Assembly: GCF_002286975.1 (NCBI RefSeq)
Contig: NZ_NSKB01000004.1
Span: 434,001 to 498,000, forward strand
Length of the DNA stretch: 64,000 bases
Source: Halomonas salipaludis
Lineage (GTDB): Bacteria; Pseudomonadota; Gammaproteobacteria; Pseudomonadales; Halomonadaceae
Reading direction: 5' to 3'
Below the pieces are notes generated by a model. The model ran no database searches, was not told the DNA's origin, and worked only from the letters and a program-made list of their open reading frames with translations. Shown in pieces: positions 27,405 through 37,025 of the stretch (position 1 is its first letter; every line of letters starts with the position of its first letter). A program made the translations under genes and the position numbers.

Positions 27405-28337
27405 TCAGGCCTCGGCAGAAGCCTCATCGGCCAGGTGCGAGTGCTGCCACAGCCGCGCGACCAGCTCCTGGATGAAGTTGCGCACGATCAGCGAGGGCCG
27501 CCGCCCAGTGCGGGTCACCACGCAGAACGGCGAGGCGATCTCGACCTCACCGGGCAAAAGCGCCTTGAGCTCGCCGCGTGCCACCCAGTGCGCGGCATAG
27601 TAGTGGGGCAGGTTGCCGATGAAGTGGCCGCTCAGTATCAACAGCGCCTGAGCCTCCATATTGGAGGCGTGGGCGCCCACCCGGGCCTCGGGAAAGCTGC
27701 GCAACTCCTGGAGATTGGCGTAGGGACGTACCACGAAAGGGTGTGTGACGATCTCCGCCACCGTCAACTGCTCGGCCTGACGTGTGAATAGCGGGTGGCT
27801 GCGCGCGCAGTAAACGCCATGCATCTCGGTGTAGACCTGGCGATGCTGGAGCCCTTCCATCTGCGCGGTCTCCGGCAGGATACCCAGCTGCACCTCGCCG
27901 TTGGCGATCTCACCGATCAAGCGGTCGGGGCTGCCCACGGTGATGTTCAATCTGGCACGGGGATTCTTGCGCAGAAATTCGCCGATCACTCCTTGCAGGT
28001 CGAGATCCTCGTCCATGATGGTGTTGTCCACCACCCCCAGGCGTAGCGTGCCGTAGACCGAGCTGCGCAGCTCGCTCATCTCGCTGTCGAAGTCGTCCAC
28101 CGAAGCCAATAATGCCTTGGCTCTTTCGAGCACGATGGCGCCACGCTCGGTGAGTTCGAAGCCCTGACGTCCGCGCCGGCAGACCGTGAAACCGACCCGC
28201 TCTTCCAGCGCGCGGATATGGAAACTCACCGCCGACTGGCTCATGTGCAGCGCTGTCTGAGCCCCGGCGAAGCCGCGATGCTCGGCTACCGCCAGAAACA
28301 CCGAGAGGCTCTTGAGATCCGCTGCTGACAGCTTCAT
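27405..28337 (-). CDS. LysR-family regulator of the amino-acid-type ABC cassette
   Basis: 310 residues: a winged helix-turn-helix in the first 65 (SLSVFLAVAEHRGFAGAQTA, SQSAVSFHIRALEERVGF) and an effector-binding domain from about 90. The ATG at 28337 is preferred because AGAAGG is then eight bases away; the ATG two codons upstream is too close. It is divergent from the ABC importer at 28498, with a LysR-type T-N11-A palindrome at 28380-28392 between them. This makes it the likely regulator of the importer, DUF1989 and ureohydrolase genes. Confidence 0.9.
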   Translation of the reverse strand: MKLSAADLKSLSVFLAVAEHRGFAGAQTALHMSQSAVSFHIRALEERVGFTVCRRGRQGFELTERGAIVLERAKALLASVDDFDSEMSELRSSVYGTLRLGVVDNTIMDEDLDLQGVIGEFLRKNPRARLNITVGSPDRLIGEIANGEVQLGILPETAQMEGLQHRQVYTEMHGVYCARSHPLFTRQAEQLTVAEIVTHPFVVRPYANLQELRSFPEARVGAHASNMEAQALLILSGHFIGNLPHYYAAHWVARGELKALLPGEVEIASPFCVVTRTGRRPSLIVRNFIQELVARLWQHSHLADEASAEA

Positions 28338-28379
28338 CGACATGACCTTCTTTAGTGCGCAATACATCAAAAATATGGG

Positions 28380-28392
28380 TTCATACATTGAA
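28380..28392. promoter_or_regulatory. LysR-type T-N11-A inverted repeat
   Basis: TTCA, five bases, TGAA is a perfect inverted repeat with the T-N11-A form expected for LysR binding. It lies 43 bases upstream of the LysR start and 105 bases upstream of the binding-protein start. Confidence 0.5.
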
Positions 28393-28497
28393 AGATAGCA
28401 ATTTTACTGCTGTGAATCCTCTGCTTAACTCAAGTCGTACTCCCCGACTCGCTGCCCCGGCAGCGCTGACGACCATCAACACCAAGAGGGTCACTCC

Positions 28498-29328
28498 ATG
28501 AGCCGCATATTCTCCCTGACCGCCGGCCTGCTGCTCGGCGCCGGCCTGGCAGCCACCAGCGCCCACGCCGATCTGCTCGAGAGCATTCGCGCCGACGGCA
28601 CCTTCACGGTGGGTACCGAGGCCCGCTTCGCTCCCTTCGAGTACATCGAGGACGGCGAAATCGTCGGCTACTCCGCCGATATCATGGAGTACATCATGGC
28701 CGAGCTCGACGGCGTCGAGCTGATCCGCATGGATCTGCCTTGGCAAGGCATCCTGCCGGGCCTCGAGCGCGAGCGCTTCGACTACGTGATCACCTCGGTC
28801 ACCGCCACCCCCGAGCGCATACAGCGCTACCACCTCAGCGCGCCCATTGCCGATGCCACCATGGCGATCCTCAAGCGCGCCGGCGAAGACGAGATCGGCT
28901 CACCGGAGGACATCGGTGGCAAGGTCGCCGGCGCCCAGGCCGGTTCGGCCCAGCTCGAGGCACTGGAGGCCTTGGCCGCCGAGCTCGAGGAGGCCGGTAT
29001 GCCGCTCTCCGACATTCGCACCTATACCGGCGTCGACGAGGCCTACGCCGACCTCGGCACCGGCCGCGTCGACGTGGTGATCAACAGCCTGCCCAACCTA
29101 CTCGAGGCCGAGCGCACCCGCCCCGACGTGTTCGAGGTCGTCGGCACCTTCGGCGATCCGGTCTACTTCAGCTGGGCCGGTCGCCGCGACGACCAGAGCG
29201 CCGCGCTCAACGCCTTCATGGATGAGCAGATCCAGCGTCTCAACGAGGACGGCACCCTCGCCGAGCTGCAGGAAAAATGGTTCGGCGCGCCCATGGACCT
29301 GCCCCTGGAACTGCCCGCTGCGGAGTAA
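28498..29328 (+). CDS. Polar amino-acid-type ABC importer binding protein
   Basis: 276-residue SBP_bac_3 protein. A signal peptide of about 22 residues ends at SAHAD. The mature part begins with the family's DGTFTVGTEARFAPFEYIED region and DIMEYIMAEL, and contains GKVAGAQAGSAQLEAL in the hinge. It acts in the periplasm with the two permeases and ATPase downstream. Its ligand is unknown; the ureohydrolase and DUF1989 genes further down suggest an arginine-like or other guanidino compound. Confidence 0.9.
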   Translation: MSRIFSLTAGLLLGAGLAATSAHADLLESIRADGTFTVGTEARFAPFEYIEDGEIVGYSADIMEYIMAELDGVELIRMDLPWQGILPGLERERFDYVITSVTATPERIQRYHLSAPIADATMAILKRAGEDEIGSPEDIGGKVAGAQAGSAQLEALEALAAELEEAGMPLSDIRTYTGVDEAYADLGTGRVDVVINSLPNLLEAERTRPDVFEVVGTFGDPVYFSWAGRRDDQSAALNAFMDEQIQRLNEDGTLAELQEKWFGAPMDLPLELPAAE

Positions 29329-29346
29329 CCAAGTAACCAAGATCCG

Positions 29347-29369
29347 AGGAGCGGCCGCATGCCGCTCTT
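29347..29369 (+). promoter_or_regulatory. Intercistronic hairpin after the third binding-protein gene
   Basis: GAGCGGC and GCCGCTC (29349-29355 and 29361-29367) pair around CGCAT. One G-U and one A-T pair extend the stem to nine. It lies 18 bases after the binding-protein stop and 28 bases before the permease ATG. It parallels the hairpins at 14747 and 18369. Confidence 0.55.
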
Positions 29370-29396
29370 CGCGACCTCCCCGCGAACAGGTGCCCC

Positions 29397-30053
29397 ATGT
29401 TCGAGATCCTGCTCAACCACTACCCGGTGCTGATCAAGGGCCTGACCACCACCCTGGTGGTCTCGCTCTCGGCCATCGCCCTGGGGTTGGTATTCGGTGT
29501 GCTGCTGGCCTTCGGCCTGACCAGCCGCCACCGCTGGGTACGCTGGCCGTGCGGGCTCTACCGCAGCTTCTGGCGCGGCACGCCGATCCTGCTGCAGCTG
29601 CTGCTGGTCTTCTACCTGCTGCCGGAAGTGGGTATCGAAGTGGCGCCGATCACCGCCGCCATCCTGACCCTGACGCTGAACACCACCGCCTTCCAGTCGG
29701 AGATATTTCGCAGCGGTATTGCGCATATCCCCGCCGGCCAGATCGAGGCCGCGCGCATGGCCGGCATCTCGGCCTGGCAGACGCGGCGGCGCATCGTCAT
29801 GCCACAGGTGTTGCGCCTCACCCTGCCGCCGCTGACCAACGAGATCATCACCATTCTCAAGAACTCGTCGCTGATCTCGGTGATCGCCGTGACTGAGCTG
29901 ATGCGCGTCAGCGAGCAGATCGCCTCGCGCACCTTTCAGCCCCTCGAGACCTATCTCGCCGCGGCGCTGCTCTATCTGGCGGTCAACCTGCTGTTGGCCC
30001 GCATCAGCGCCCATCTGGAACGCCGCATGGCCGGCGGCCTGGCCACCGAATAG
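29397..30053 (+). CDS. Amino-acid-type ABC importer permease 1
   Basis: 218-residue permease of the HisM/GlnP class with about five membrane segments. The EAA loop reads EAARMAGISAWQTRRRIVMPQ, followed by LTNEIITILKNSSLIS, a hallmark of the class. YRSFWRGTPILLQLLLVFY is the typical segment-two stretch. It partners with the next permease, 23 bases downstream. The substrate is set mainly by the binding protein and remains unknown. Confidence 0.92.
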   Translation: MFEILLNHYPVLIKGLTTTLVVSLSAIALGLVFGVLLAFGLTSRHRWVRWPCGLYRSFWRGTPILLQLLLVFYLLPEVGIEVAPITAAILTLTLNTTAFQSEIFRSGIAHIPAGQIEAARMAGISAWQTRRRIVMPQVLRLTLPPLTNEIITILKNSSLISVIAVTELMRVSEQIASRTFQPLETYLAAALLYLAVNLLLARISAHLERRMAGGLATE

Positions 30054-30076
30054 GCACACCCCGAGGAGCTATCGTC

Positions 30077-30761
30077 ATGTTCGATCTTGCCCTGCTCTGG
30101 GAGACCCGTGAGCTGATCCTGCAAGGGCTGTGGAACACCGTCTGGATCTGTTTCCTGGGCTGCCTGGTGGCACTCTCGCTGGGCCTGGTGCTGGCCGCAC
30201 TGCGGCTCTCGAGCCCACGCCTGTTCGGCTACCCGGTGGCCTGCTACGTCGAGCTATGCCGCGGCACGCCGCTGCTGGTGCTGCTGTTTTTGCTCTACTA
30301 CGGCGGCCCCGGCATCGGCCTGCGCCTCGACGCCGAGATCGCCGGCGTCACCGGCATCGGCCTATATGGTGCCGGCTACTTCGCCGAAATCTACCGCGGC
30401 GGCTTCAAGTCGATCCCCAAAGGCCAGCTCGAGGCGGCACGCATGCTCGGCATCTCGCCCTGGCACGCGCTGATCCGCATCCAGATCCCGCAGATGCTGC
30501 GCCTGATCGTGCCACCGGGCACCAACCAGCTGATCATCCTGGTCAAGGAGTCGGCGCTGATCTCGATCATCTCGGTGGACGACCTGACCAAGAACGCCAC
30601 CACCATCGTCAACCAGACCTTCAACGTGATCGAGCCCTACCTGGCCGTCGCCCTGCTCTACTGGATGATCATCGAATTGATCGCCCGCGGCGGCTATGCC
30701 CTGGAGAAACGCCTGGCCAATCGCCAGCCGCGCCACGTCGCCCAACCAGGAGACACCGCCC

Positions 30762-30775
<14 letters not shown>
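30077..30775 (+). CDS. Amino-acid-type ABC importer permease 2
   Basis: 232-residue second permease of the HisQ/HisM class. It shows [18 protein letters not shown], the EAA loop [21 protein letters not shown] and [23 protein letters not shown] precedes the ATG. Its 3' end overlaps the ATPase start by 14 bases, a sign of coupled translation. The two permeases likely form a heterodimer. Confidence 0.92.
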
Positions 30776-31592
<817 letters not shown>

Positions 31593-31635
31593 TGCCTCAG
31601 CTCAGCAGCTGACCGATCACCACAAGGAGAACACC

Positions 31636-32355
31636 ATGAGCAGCAAGCCAACCTTCGACCACGCCCGCATCGAGCAGCTGCCGCGCAGCAACAGCGAACC
31701 CTGCGGCCACAACCACACCCTCGAGACGCCGATCTCCGCCGACGGCACCCCGGTGCTCGGCGAACGCTACGAGGTCGCCGCGCGCGGCGGCCGTGCGGTG
31801 CGCCTCAAGCAGGGCCAGACCATCCGCATCATCAACACCCACGGCACTCAGGTCTGTGACACCTGGGCCTTCAGCAGCGACAACCTCAACGAATTCATGT
31901 CCTGGGAGCACGGCCGCGCCTGGCTCAGCGGGCTGATCCCCCAGGTCGGCGACCCGCTGATGAGCAACCGCCGCCGTCCGATCATGACCCTCACCGCCGA
32001 CACCTCACCGGGCATCCACGACACCCTGATGGCGGCCTGCGACCTGTTTCGCTACATGACCCTCGGCGTCGAGGGCTATCATGACAACTGCGCCGACAAC
32101 CTGCGCCTGGCGCTCAAGGCGATCGGCATCGATGCCCCGGAGGTGCCGCAGCCGCTCAACCTGTGGATGAACATCCCGGTCAACACGCAGATGAAGGTCG
32201 ACTGGTGTCCGCCGGTCTCCAAGCCCGGCGACTACGTCGAGCTGCGCGCAGAGATGGACTGCATCGTCGCCATGTCGTCCTGCCCCCAGGACATCATTCC
32301 GATCAACGGCGAGGACTGTGTCCCCGTCGAGGTGCACTTCGACGTCCACGCGTGA
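31636..32355 (+). CDS. DUF1989/urea-carboxylase-associated family protein
   Basis: 239-residue DUF1989 protein. Conserved candidate metal ligands are visible in NTHGTQVCDTW, in GYHDNCADNL and in MSSCPQDIIPINGE. Members of this family include the CgdA/CgdB subunits of carboxyguanidine deiminase, and others sit with urea or allophanate enzymes. Here a single copy lies between an ABC importer and a ureohydrolase gene, so a role in breaking down a guanidino compound is plausible. Catalytic function in this case is inference. Start has AAGGAG upstream. Confidence 0.85.
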   Translation: MSSKPTFDHARIEQLPRSNSEPCGHNHTLETPISADGTPVLGERYEVAARGGRAVRLKQGQTIRIINTHGTQVCDTWAFSSDNLNEFMSWEHGRAWLSGLIPQVGDPLMSNRRRPIMTLTADTSPGIHDTLMAACDLFRYMTLGVEGYHDNCADNLRLALKAIGIDAPEVPQPLNLWMNIPVNTQMKVDWCPPVSKPGDYVELRAEMDCIVAMSSCPQDIIPINGEDCVPVEVHFDVHA

Positions 32356-32365
32356 GGAGACGCTG

Positions 32366-33187
32366 ATGGCCGCCAGCCTGGCCCGCCTCTGCGCCCGCCT
32401 CGGCCCGCGCGAGATCCGCAACCAGTCGAGTCTGATGCGCAGCATCCACCACGTGACCCGCCAGGATCCCTTCGCTCAGGCGCGTATCGCCGATATCGGT
32501 GACGTGCGCTTCTCGTCACTCTACGACCTCGAACGGGTCTCCGACGACATTGCCGCCCACTATCGCGCCATCCACCAGGCCGGGCTGCTCCCGCTCAGCG
32601 CCGGCGGCGACCACTCGGTGACCTACCCGATCCTGCGCGGCCTGGCCGCCGAGGCCCCGGTGGGGCTGATCCAGATCGACGCCCACACCGACACCTGGGA
32701 CGAGTTCCAGGGCTCGAAATTCCACCACGGCGGACCCTTCCGGCTGGCCTGCGAGGCCGGCCTCATCGATCCCACCCGCACCGTGCAGATCGGTATCCGT
32801 GGCGCCCAGAACACCGCCCAGGGTTGGGACTACTCGGATGCCACGGGAATGCGGGTGATGTTCATGGAGGAGGTCGAAGCGCTGGGTATCGAGTCGGTGG
32901 TCGCCGAGGCCCGGCGAGTGGTGGGTGATGGCCCGGTGTATCTGTCGTTCGATATCGACAGCGTCGACCCAGCCTTCGCGCCAGGCACCGGCACGCCGGA
33001 AGTCGGCGGGCTGACCAGCCTTCAGGCGCTGCAGTTGGTGCGCGGCTTTCGCGGCCAGCCGCTGATCGGTGCCGACGTGGTGGAGGTAGCACCGCCGTTC
33101 GATCCCACCGGCAATACCGCCCTGCTCGGCGCCACCCTGATGTATGAGCTGTTGTGTCTGCTCGCCGAACAGCGGGCAACGGCCTGA
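32366..33187 (+). CDS. Ureohydrolase (agmatinase/guanidinobutyrase family), short N-terminus
   Basis: 273 residues of the arginase/agmatinase fold. Manganese- or nickel-binding motifs are intact: GGDH at 80-83, DAHTD at 105-109 and FDIDSVDPAFAPGTGTPE from 195. The C-terminal VEVAPPFDPTGNTALLGA is of agmatinase/guanidinobutyrase type. The N-terminus begins MAASLARLCARLGPREIRNQ, so the roughly 40-45 residues normally before the GPR motif, including the GVPFD-type strand, are missing. The ATG follows GGAGACG and lies 10 bases after the DUF1989 stop. The substrate could be agmatine, guanidinobutyrate or guanidine; sequence alone does not decide. Confidence 0.87.
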   Translation: MAASLARLCARLGPREIRNQSSLMRSIHHVTRQDPFAQARIADIGDVRFSSLYDLERVSDDIAAHYRAIHQAGLLPLSAGGDHSVTYPILRGLAAEAPVGLIQIDAHTDTWDEFQGSKFHHGGPFRLACEAGLIDPTRTVQIGIRGAQNTAQGWDYSDATGMRVMFMEEVEALGIESVVAEARRVVGDGPVYLSFDIDSVDPAFAPGTGTPEVGGLTSLQALQLVRGFRGQPLIGADVVEVAPPFDPTGNTALLGATLMYELLCLLAEQRATA

Positions 33188-33200
33188 GCGCGTCGGCCTG

Positions 33201-33758
33201 TCAGGCCGAGCCGAAGTAGCGCTCGCGGTCCTCGGCGGTGACGTCGCTGATATGCAGCGGGTAGAGGCCGTCGCGGCGGTCGCGGTAGAAGTGGCGCAGG
33301 GTGCGTTCGATGGTCGGGAAGGCCAGCTCGTCCCAGGGGATCTCGTGCTCCTCGAACAGCGCCACTTCGAGGCTCTCGGGGCCGGCGTCGAAGCCGCCCT
33401 CGAGGTCGGCGCGGAACATCATGTAGACCTGGTTGATATGCGGCAGGTTGATCAGCGTATAGAGGCCATGGATGATCACCTCGGCGCAGGCCTCCTCGCG
33501 GGTCTCGCGGGCGGCCGCCTCGACAGTGGTCTCGGCGTTCTCCATGTAGCCCGCCGGCAGTGTCCAGAACCCCTTGCGCGGCGAGATCGCGCGGCGGCAC
33601 AGCAGCACCCGGCTACCACTCACCGGCAGGGTGCCGGCGACGATGCGTGGATTCTGATAATGGATGGTGCCGCAGGCGTCACACATGAAGCGCGGGCGGT
33701 CGTCGCCCTCGGGAATCGCAAAACGGACGGTCTGGCCACAGTGGCTGCAGAAGTTCAT
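33201..33758 (-). CDS. Nudix hydrolase with N-terminal zinc ribbon
   Basis: 185 residues. A zinc ribbon occupies the first 30 (FCSHCGQ and FMCDACG). The Nudix box follows at about 75-97, with GYMENAETTVEAAARETREE(AC). This architecture resembles NudC-like NADH pyrophosphatase relatives and a family of stand-alone zinc-ribbon Nudix proteins. AAGGAG is before the ATG; the frame extends upstream only as a shadow. Substrate unknown. Confidence 0.87.
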   Translation of the reverse strand: MNFCSHCGQTVRFAIPEGDDRPRFMCDACGTIHYQNPRIVAGTLPVSGSRVLLCRRAISPRKGFWTLPAGYMENAETTVEAAARETREEACAEVIIHGLYTLINLPHINQVYMMFRADLEGGFDAGPESLEVALFEEHEIPWDELAFPTIERTLRHFYRDRRDGLYPLHISDVTAEDRERYFGSA

Positions 33759-33867
33759 GGCTCTCCTTCGTGGCGCGGGGTCAGGCCAGCCGCGGTGTGG
33801 CGCAAAAAGGCAAGCCGTCGCCTGGGACGCAGCGCCTTGACGCCTGTGCGGGAGCTGGGTACAACAC

Positions 33868-34542
33868 ATGAAACCCAGCGGATGCCCCATGTTAGAGAAA
33901 CTGCGCGAGCGCCTGCAAGCACACCGTCCTCAACGCCTAACACTCGCCATGCCCGAGGCGGCGGTGCTGATCCCGATCGTGAACCGGCGAGAGCCGACGC
34001 TGCTGTTCACCCGCCGCGCTGACCACCTCAATACCCATCGCGGCCAGGTAGCCTTCCCCGGCGGCAAGCGCGAGCCCCACGACCGCGACCTGCTCGACAC
34101 CGCACTGCGCGAGTCCGAGGAGGAGATCGCACTGCCACGGGGGCAGGTCGAGCTGCTTGGCCAGCTCAGCGAAGTGGTCTCGTTGCACGGCCTCAAGGTC
34201 ACCCCCTACGTGGGGCTGATCCCGCCAGACCTGCCGCTGACCCCGGATCCCAACGAGCTGGACGCGATCTTCGAGGTGCCGCTGGCGCTGTTTCTCGACG
34301 ACTGCCGCAGCCACACCGACGTGATCACCGTCGATGGCCGCCCCTACTACGTGCCCAGCTATCAGGCCCAGGGGCAGGTGATCTGGGGGCTCTCGGCGAT
34401 GATGCTGGTGGAGCTGCTCAGCGAGGGCTTCGGCTGCCCGGTGAGCCTCGACCGCGCCCCCGAGGGCGGCCCGCTGCGCCACCGCGCGCCGCGACGCGGG
34501 CCGCGTCACACACCACCTTCCACCCACCATCGACAAGATTGA
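33868..34542 (+). CDS. CoA pyrophosphatase-type Nudix hydrolase (NudL/YeaB-like)
   Basis: 224 residues. AVLIPIVNRREPTLLFTRRADHLNTH is followed by the variant Nudix box GGKREPHDRDLLDTALRESE(EEI). The flanking HRGQVAFPGG is the signature of the CoA-pyrophosphatase subgroup. ATG at 33868 is used; an in-frame ATG at 33889 is an equal candidate because neither has an ideal ribosome binding site. The C-terminus is basic and poorly conserved. It ends just before a small membrane protein gene. Confidence 0.87.
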   Translation: MKPSGCPMLEKLRERLQAHRPQRLTLAMPEAAVLIPIVNRREPTLLFTRRADHLNTHRGQVAFPGGKREPHDRDLLDTALRESEEEIALPRGQVELLGQLSEVVSLHGLKVTPYVGLIPPDLPLTPDPNELDAIFEVPLALFLDDCRSHTDVITVDGRPYYVPSYQAQGQVIWGLSAMMLVELLSEGFGCPVSLDRAPEGGPLRHRAPRRGPRHTPPSTHHRQD

Positions 34543-34547
34543 GCCGT

Positions 34548-34883
34548 ATGACCCAAGCCGTCCTGATCAGCCTCGCCGTTGCCGCCCTGCTGGTGTGGTT
34601 CTTCATGCGTACCAAGGCCAAGGGCTTTCAGCTGATGCGCTGCGCCCTCTATCTACACAACCTTGAGGAGATCATCGACGACCACCCCGGCGACGACGAC
34701 CTGGTGATCACCCAGGAGCAGGCCGAACAGGCCTACCAGGCCGCCCGCGAGGAGTTCGCCGGCATGGCTACCCGCCAGGGGCAGGCCTACTGCGTGCATG
34801 TCACCCAGGCCCAGCTGCGCGCCTATGGCAACAAGAAGAACGTGATGCTGGCTCGCGCCCGCGCCCACGGTTTCCCGGAGTGA
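34548..34883 (+). CDS. Small membrane-anchored protein of unknown function
   Basis: 111 residues. An N-terminal membrane segment at about 4-20 (VLISLAVAALLVWFFM) is followed by a basic turn and a soluble, mostly helical part with an acidic patch (IIDDHPGDDDLVI). I do not recognise the family. It starts six bases after the Nudix gene and ends eight bases before a 2OG oxygenase gene, so it is probably cotranscribed with both. An in-frame TTG at 34539 could also start it. Confidence 0.65.
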   Translation: MTQAVLISLAVAALLVWFFMRTKAKGFQLMRCALYLHNLEEIIDDHPGDDDLVITQEQAEQAYQAAREEFAGMATRQGQAYCVHVTQAQLRAYGNKKNVMLARARAHGFPE

Positions 34884-34890
34884 AGGCGCC

Positions 34891-35541
34891 ATGAACCGCC
34901 TCGCCTTCGACCCGCAGCGCCTCGCGCCGCTGGTCGATGCCCTGGTCGCCCAGGGCTGGTTCGTGGGCGAGGCGTTCATCGACGCCGAGCTGTGCCAGGC
35001 GCTGTTCGCCGAGGTCAGCCAGCTTGCCGAGCTCGACGCCCTGGCTGCCGCCGGTATCGGCCGCGGCAGCGAGCACCACCTGCGCCGCGACATCCGCGGC
35101 GACGCCATCCACTGGCTCGACCGCGATAGCCTGGCCCAGCGCCGCTACCTGGCGGCCATGTCCGAGCTGCAGCAGAGCCTGAACCAGGCGCTCTATCTGG
35201 GGCTGTTCGAGTTCGAGGCGCACTTCGCCCACTACCCGCCGGGCAGCTTCTACAAGACCCACGTCGACAGCTTTCAGGGGCGTGCCAACCGGGTGGTCTC
35301 CACGGTGCTCTACCTCAACCCCGGGTGGCCCGCCGACGGCGGCGGCGAGATGGCGATCTACGCCAGCCAGGACTCCCAGCGAGAGGTCGCCCGGGTACGC
35401 CCGGAGGCCGGCACCTTCGCCTGCTTTCTCTCCGAGACGGTGCCCCACGAGGTACTGCCGACCCGCCTGCCACGGGCCAGCATCGCCGGCTGGTTCCGAC
35501 GCAACGCCTCGCTGGGCGGGCGGATCGACCCGGCAAGGTAG
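34891..35541 (+). CDS. 2-oxoglutarate/Fe(II)-dependent oxygenase (prolyl 4-hydroxylase-like)
   Basis: 216 residues with a double-stranded beta-helix fold. The iron ligands are visible as HVD in FYKTHVDSF and the distal histidine in VPHEV. The arginine for 2-oxoglutarate lies in LPRASIAGWFRR. The YLNPGW-GGGEMAIY pattern between them is typical of SM-20/PHD-like bacterial enzymes, some of which hydroxylate EF-Tu. Eight bases separate it from the preceding small membrane protein gene. The target is unknown. Confidence 0.85.
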   Translation: MNRLAFDPQRLAPLVDALVAQGWFVGEAFIDAELCQALFAEVSQLAELDALAAAGIGRGSEHHLRRDIRGDAIHWLDRDSLAQRRYLAAMSELQQSLNQALYLGLFEFEAHFAHYPPGSFYKTHVDSFQGRANRVVSTVLYLNPGWPADGGGEMAIYASQDSQREVARVRPEAGTFACFLSETVPHEVLPTRLPRASIAGWFRRNASLGGRIDPAR

Positions 35542-35550
35542 GTCTTGGCC

Positions 35551-35991
35551 TCAGGCCTTGAGCACGTAGCGCAGGATCTCGACCACTTGGTCGGTGCTGG
35601 TGGCCCAGGCCATCGCCTGGGCGTCGACCTCCTTGAGCGGGTGCACGATGTCTTCGCCGTGCAGGGTCACGTAGGGCTTGCCCAGCGCCGCGCAGTAGCC
35701 GGCATCGAAGGCCGCGTTCCACTGCTTGTACTTGTCGCCGAAGCGCACCACTACCAGGTCGCTCTGTTCGATCAGGGTCTTGGTACGGATCAGATTGACC
35801 TTGGAGGACTTGTGGTCGCGCCAGAACGGCTGGCTCTCCTCACCCAGGTGGTCGCCGGCGGCATCGCTGGCGGCGTGGTCGGTCACCGCCGAGGTGAATA
35901 CCACGTCGAGGCCCAGCGCCTCGGCGCCGCGCTGGATCTCATCGCGCCAATCGGTGTGGATCTCGCCGGACAGGTAGACGTAAAAGCTCAT
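35551..35991 (-). CDS. ytoQ: YtoQ family protein
   Basis: 146 residues, the family's usual length, beginning MSFYVYLSGEIHTDWRDEI. Further blocks are FTSAVTDHAASDAAGD, WRDHKSSKVNLIRT and FGDKYKQWNAAFDAGYC. The fold is expected to be like nucleoside deoxyribosyltransferases, but the function is not known to me. Start chosen at the ATG with GGAG upstream. It is convergent with the 2OG oxygenase gene. Confidence 0.88.
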   Translation of the reverse strand: MSFYVYLSGEIHTDWRDEIQRGAEALGLDVVFTSAVTDHAASDAAGDHLGEESQPFWRDHKSSKVNLIRTKTLIEQSDLVVVRFGDKYKQWNAAFDAGYCAALGKPYVTLHGEDIVHPLKEVDAQAMAWATSTDQVVEILRYVLKA

Positions 35992-36047
35992 CGGGGCTCC
36001 ATGGCATGACAAAAAGGTCGGCCATCATAGCCCAGCGAGGCAGGCGA

Positions 36048-37025
36048 TCAAAAATCCCGCGACAGGGTCACGGCACCGAACACGTCGTGGCTGGTCTGGC
36101 CCTCGAACTCGTGGCTACGCCGCACCGCGGTGTAGCTCAGCTGCCAGGCCTCCCAGGCAAGCGCCGCGCCCCCTACCAAATCGCCGACCCATTCGCGCCG
36201 CTCCACCGAGTGGCTGCTCTTTACGGTGTTGCCGTCGAGGGTCAGGTTGTGAGCCATGTAGTAGCCCTCGATGCTAGCGAACAGGTACCAGCGCAACCCC
36301 GAGCGCTGGGTGAACGCCTGGCGACCGCCCGGATTGGGCGTGACCGTGGGAATGCCCGCAGCATCATCGCCGAAGCGCACCCCGTACCCGCCGCTGGCGT
36401 AGGTATAGAGGTTGCCCAGCGCCAGCCCCGCGCTGGGGCCATGGGCCAGGGTCTTACCGGCCAGCGGCGACTCGTACCACCACTGGCGGCGCAGCGTGGC
36501 GTTGACGATCGGCTCATCGGCGAGCTGGTTGTCCCAGCCGCGCGGGCGATTGGTGCGCGAGAAGCGGTGCGCCTCGCGCTGGATGCGCTCAGCCTGGGAG
36601 GAGCGCCCCACCATGCCCACGTCGAGATGCAGATCCGTGGCCTGGCGCCAGTCACCGCGCGCCACGTCCTCGTAGAACGACACCCCGCCCAACATCAGCC
36701 CGGCATAGGGTCGGTCGTCCTCGATCAGTCCACGCTGATCGATGTCGTCAGGCGTATAGATCTGGTGGATCAGCCGGTAGGCCACCCTGTCGGCCTGGCC
36801 GATCAGCGTATCGGGCAAGCGCGCGGCTACCCGCTGGCTCCAGTGCTCGGCCTCGGGGGCAAAGGTCCAGTTGAGTTCGACGCCGCTGGTAAAGTGGCCG
36901 TCGTCACTGCTGGCCAGGAAGTCGTTCTCGACCTTGAGGGTGAAGGTGCCGTCGGCGGCGGCCGTCACGGGCTGCGCCGCCAGGGCTGCCGCTGCCAGCC
37001 AGCAGCAGAGTCTGCGATAGGTCAT
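36048..37025 (-). CDS. LpxR-like outer membrane protein (DUF2219)
   Basis: 325 residues with a signal peptide ending near AQPVTAAAD. The mature protein begins FTLKVENDFLASSDDGHFTSGVEL, matching the start of the LpxR/DUF2219 beta-barrel family. DDRPYAGLMLG and the C-terminal phenylalanine (LSRDF) also fit. LpxR removes the 3'-acyloxyacyl group from lipid A in Salmonella. Catalytic conservation cannot be judged securely here. The gene follows a relic of another outer-membrane protein. Confidence 0.82.
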   Translation of the reverse strand: MTYRRLCCWLAAAALAAQPVTAAADGTFTLKVENDFLASSDDGHFTSGVELNWTFAPEAEHWSQRVAARLPDTLIGQADRVAYRLIHQIYTPDDIDQRGLIEDDRPYAGLMLGGVSFYEDVARGDWRQATDLHLDVGMVGRSSQAERIQREAHRFSRTNRPRGWDNQLADEPIVNATLRRQWWYESPLAGKTLAHGPSAGLALGNLYTYASGGYGVRFGDDAAGIPTVTPNPGGRQAFTQRSGLRWYLFASIEGYYMAHNLTLDGNTVKSSHSVERREWVGDLVGGAALAWEAWQLSYTAVRRSHEFEGQTSHDVFGAVTLSRDF

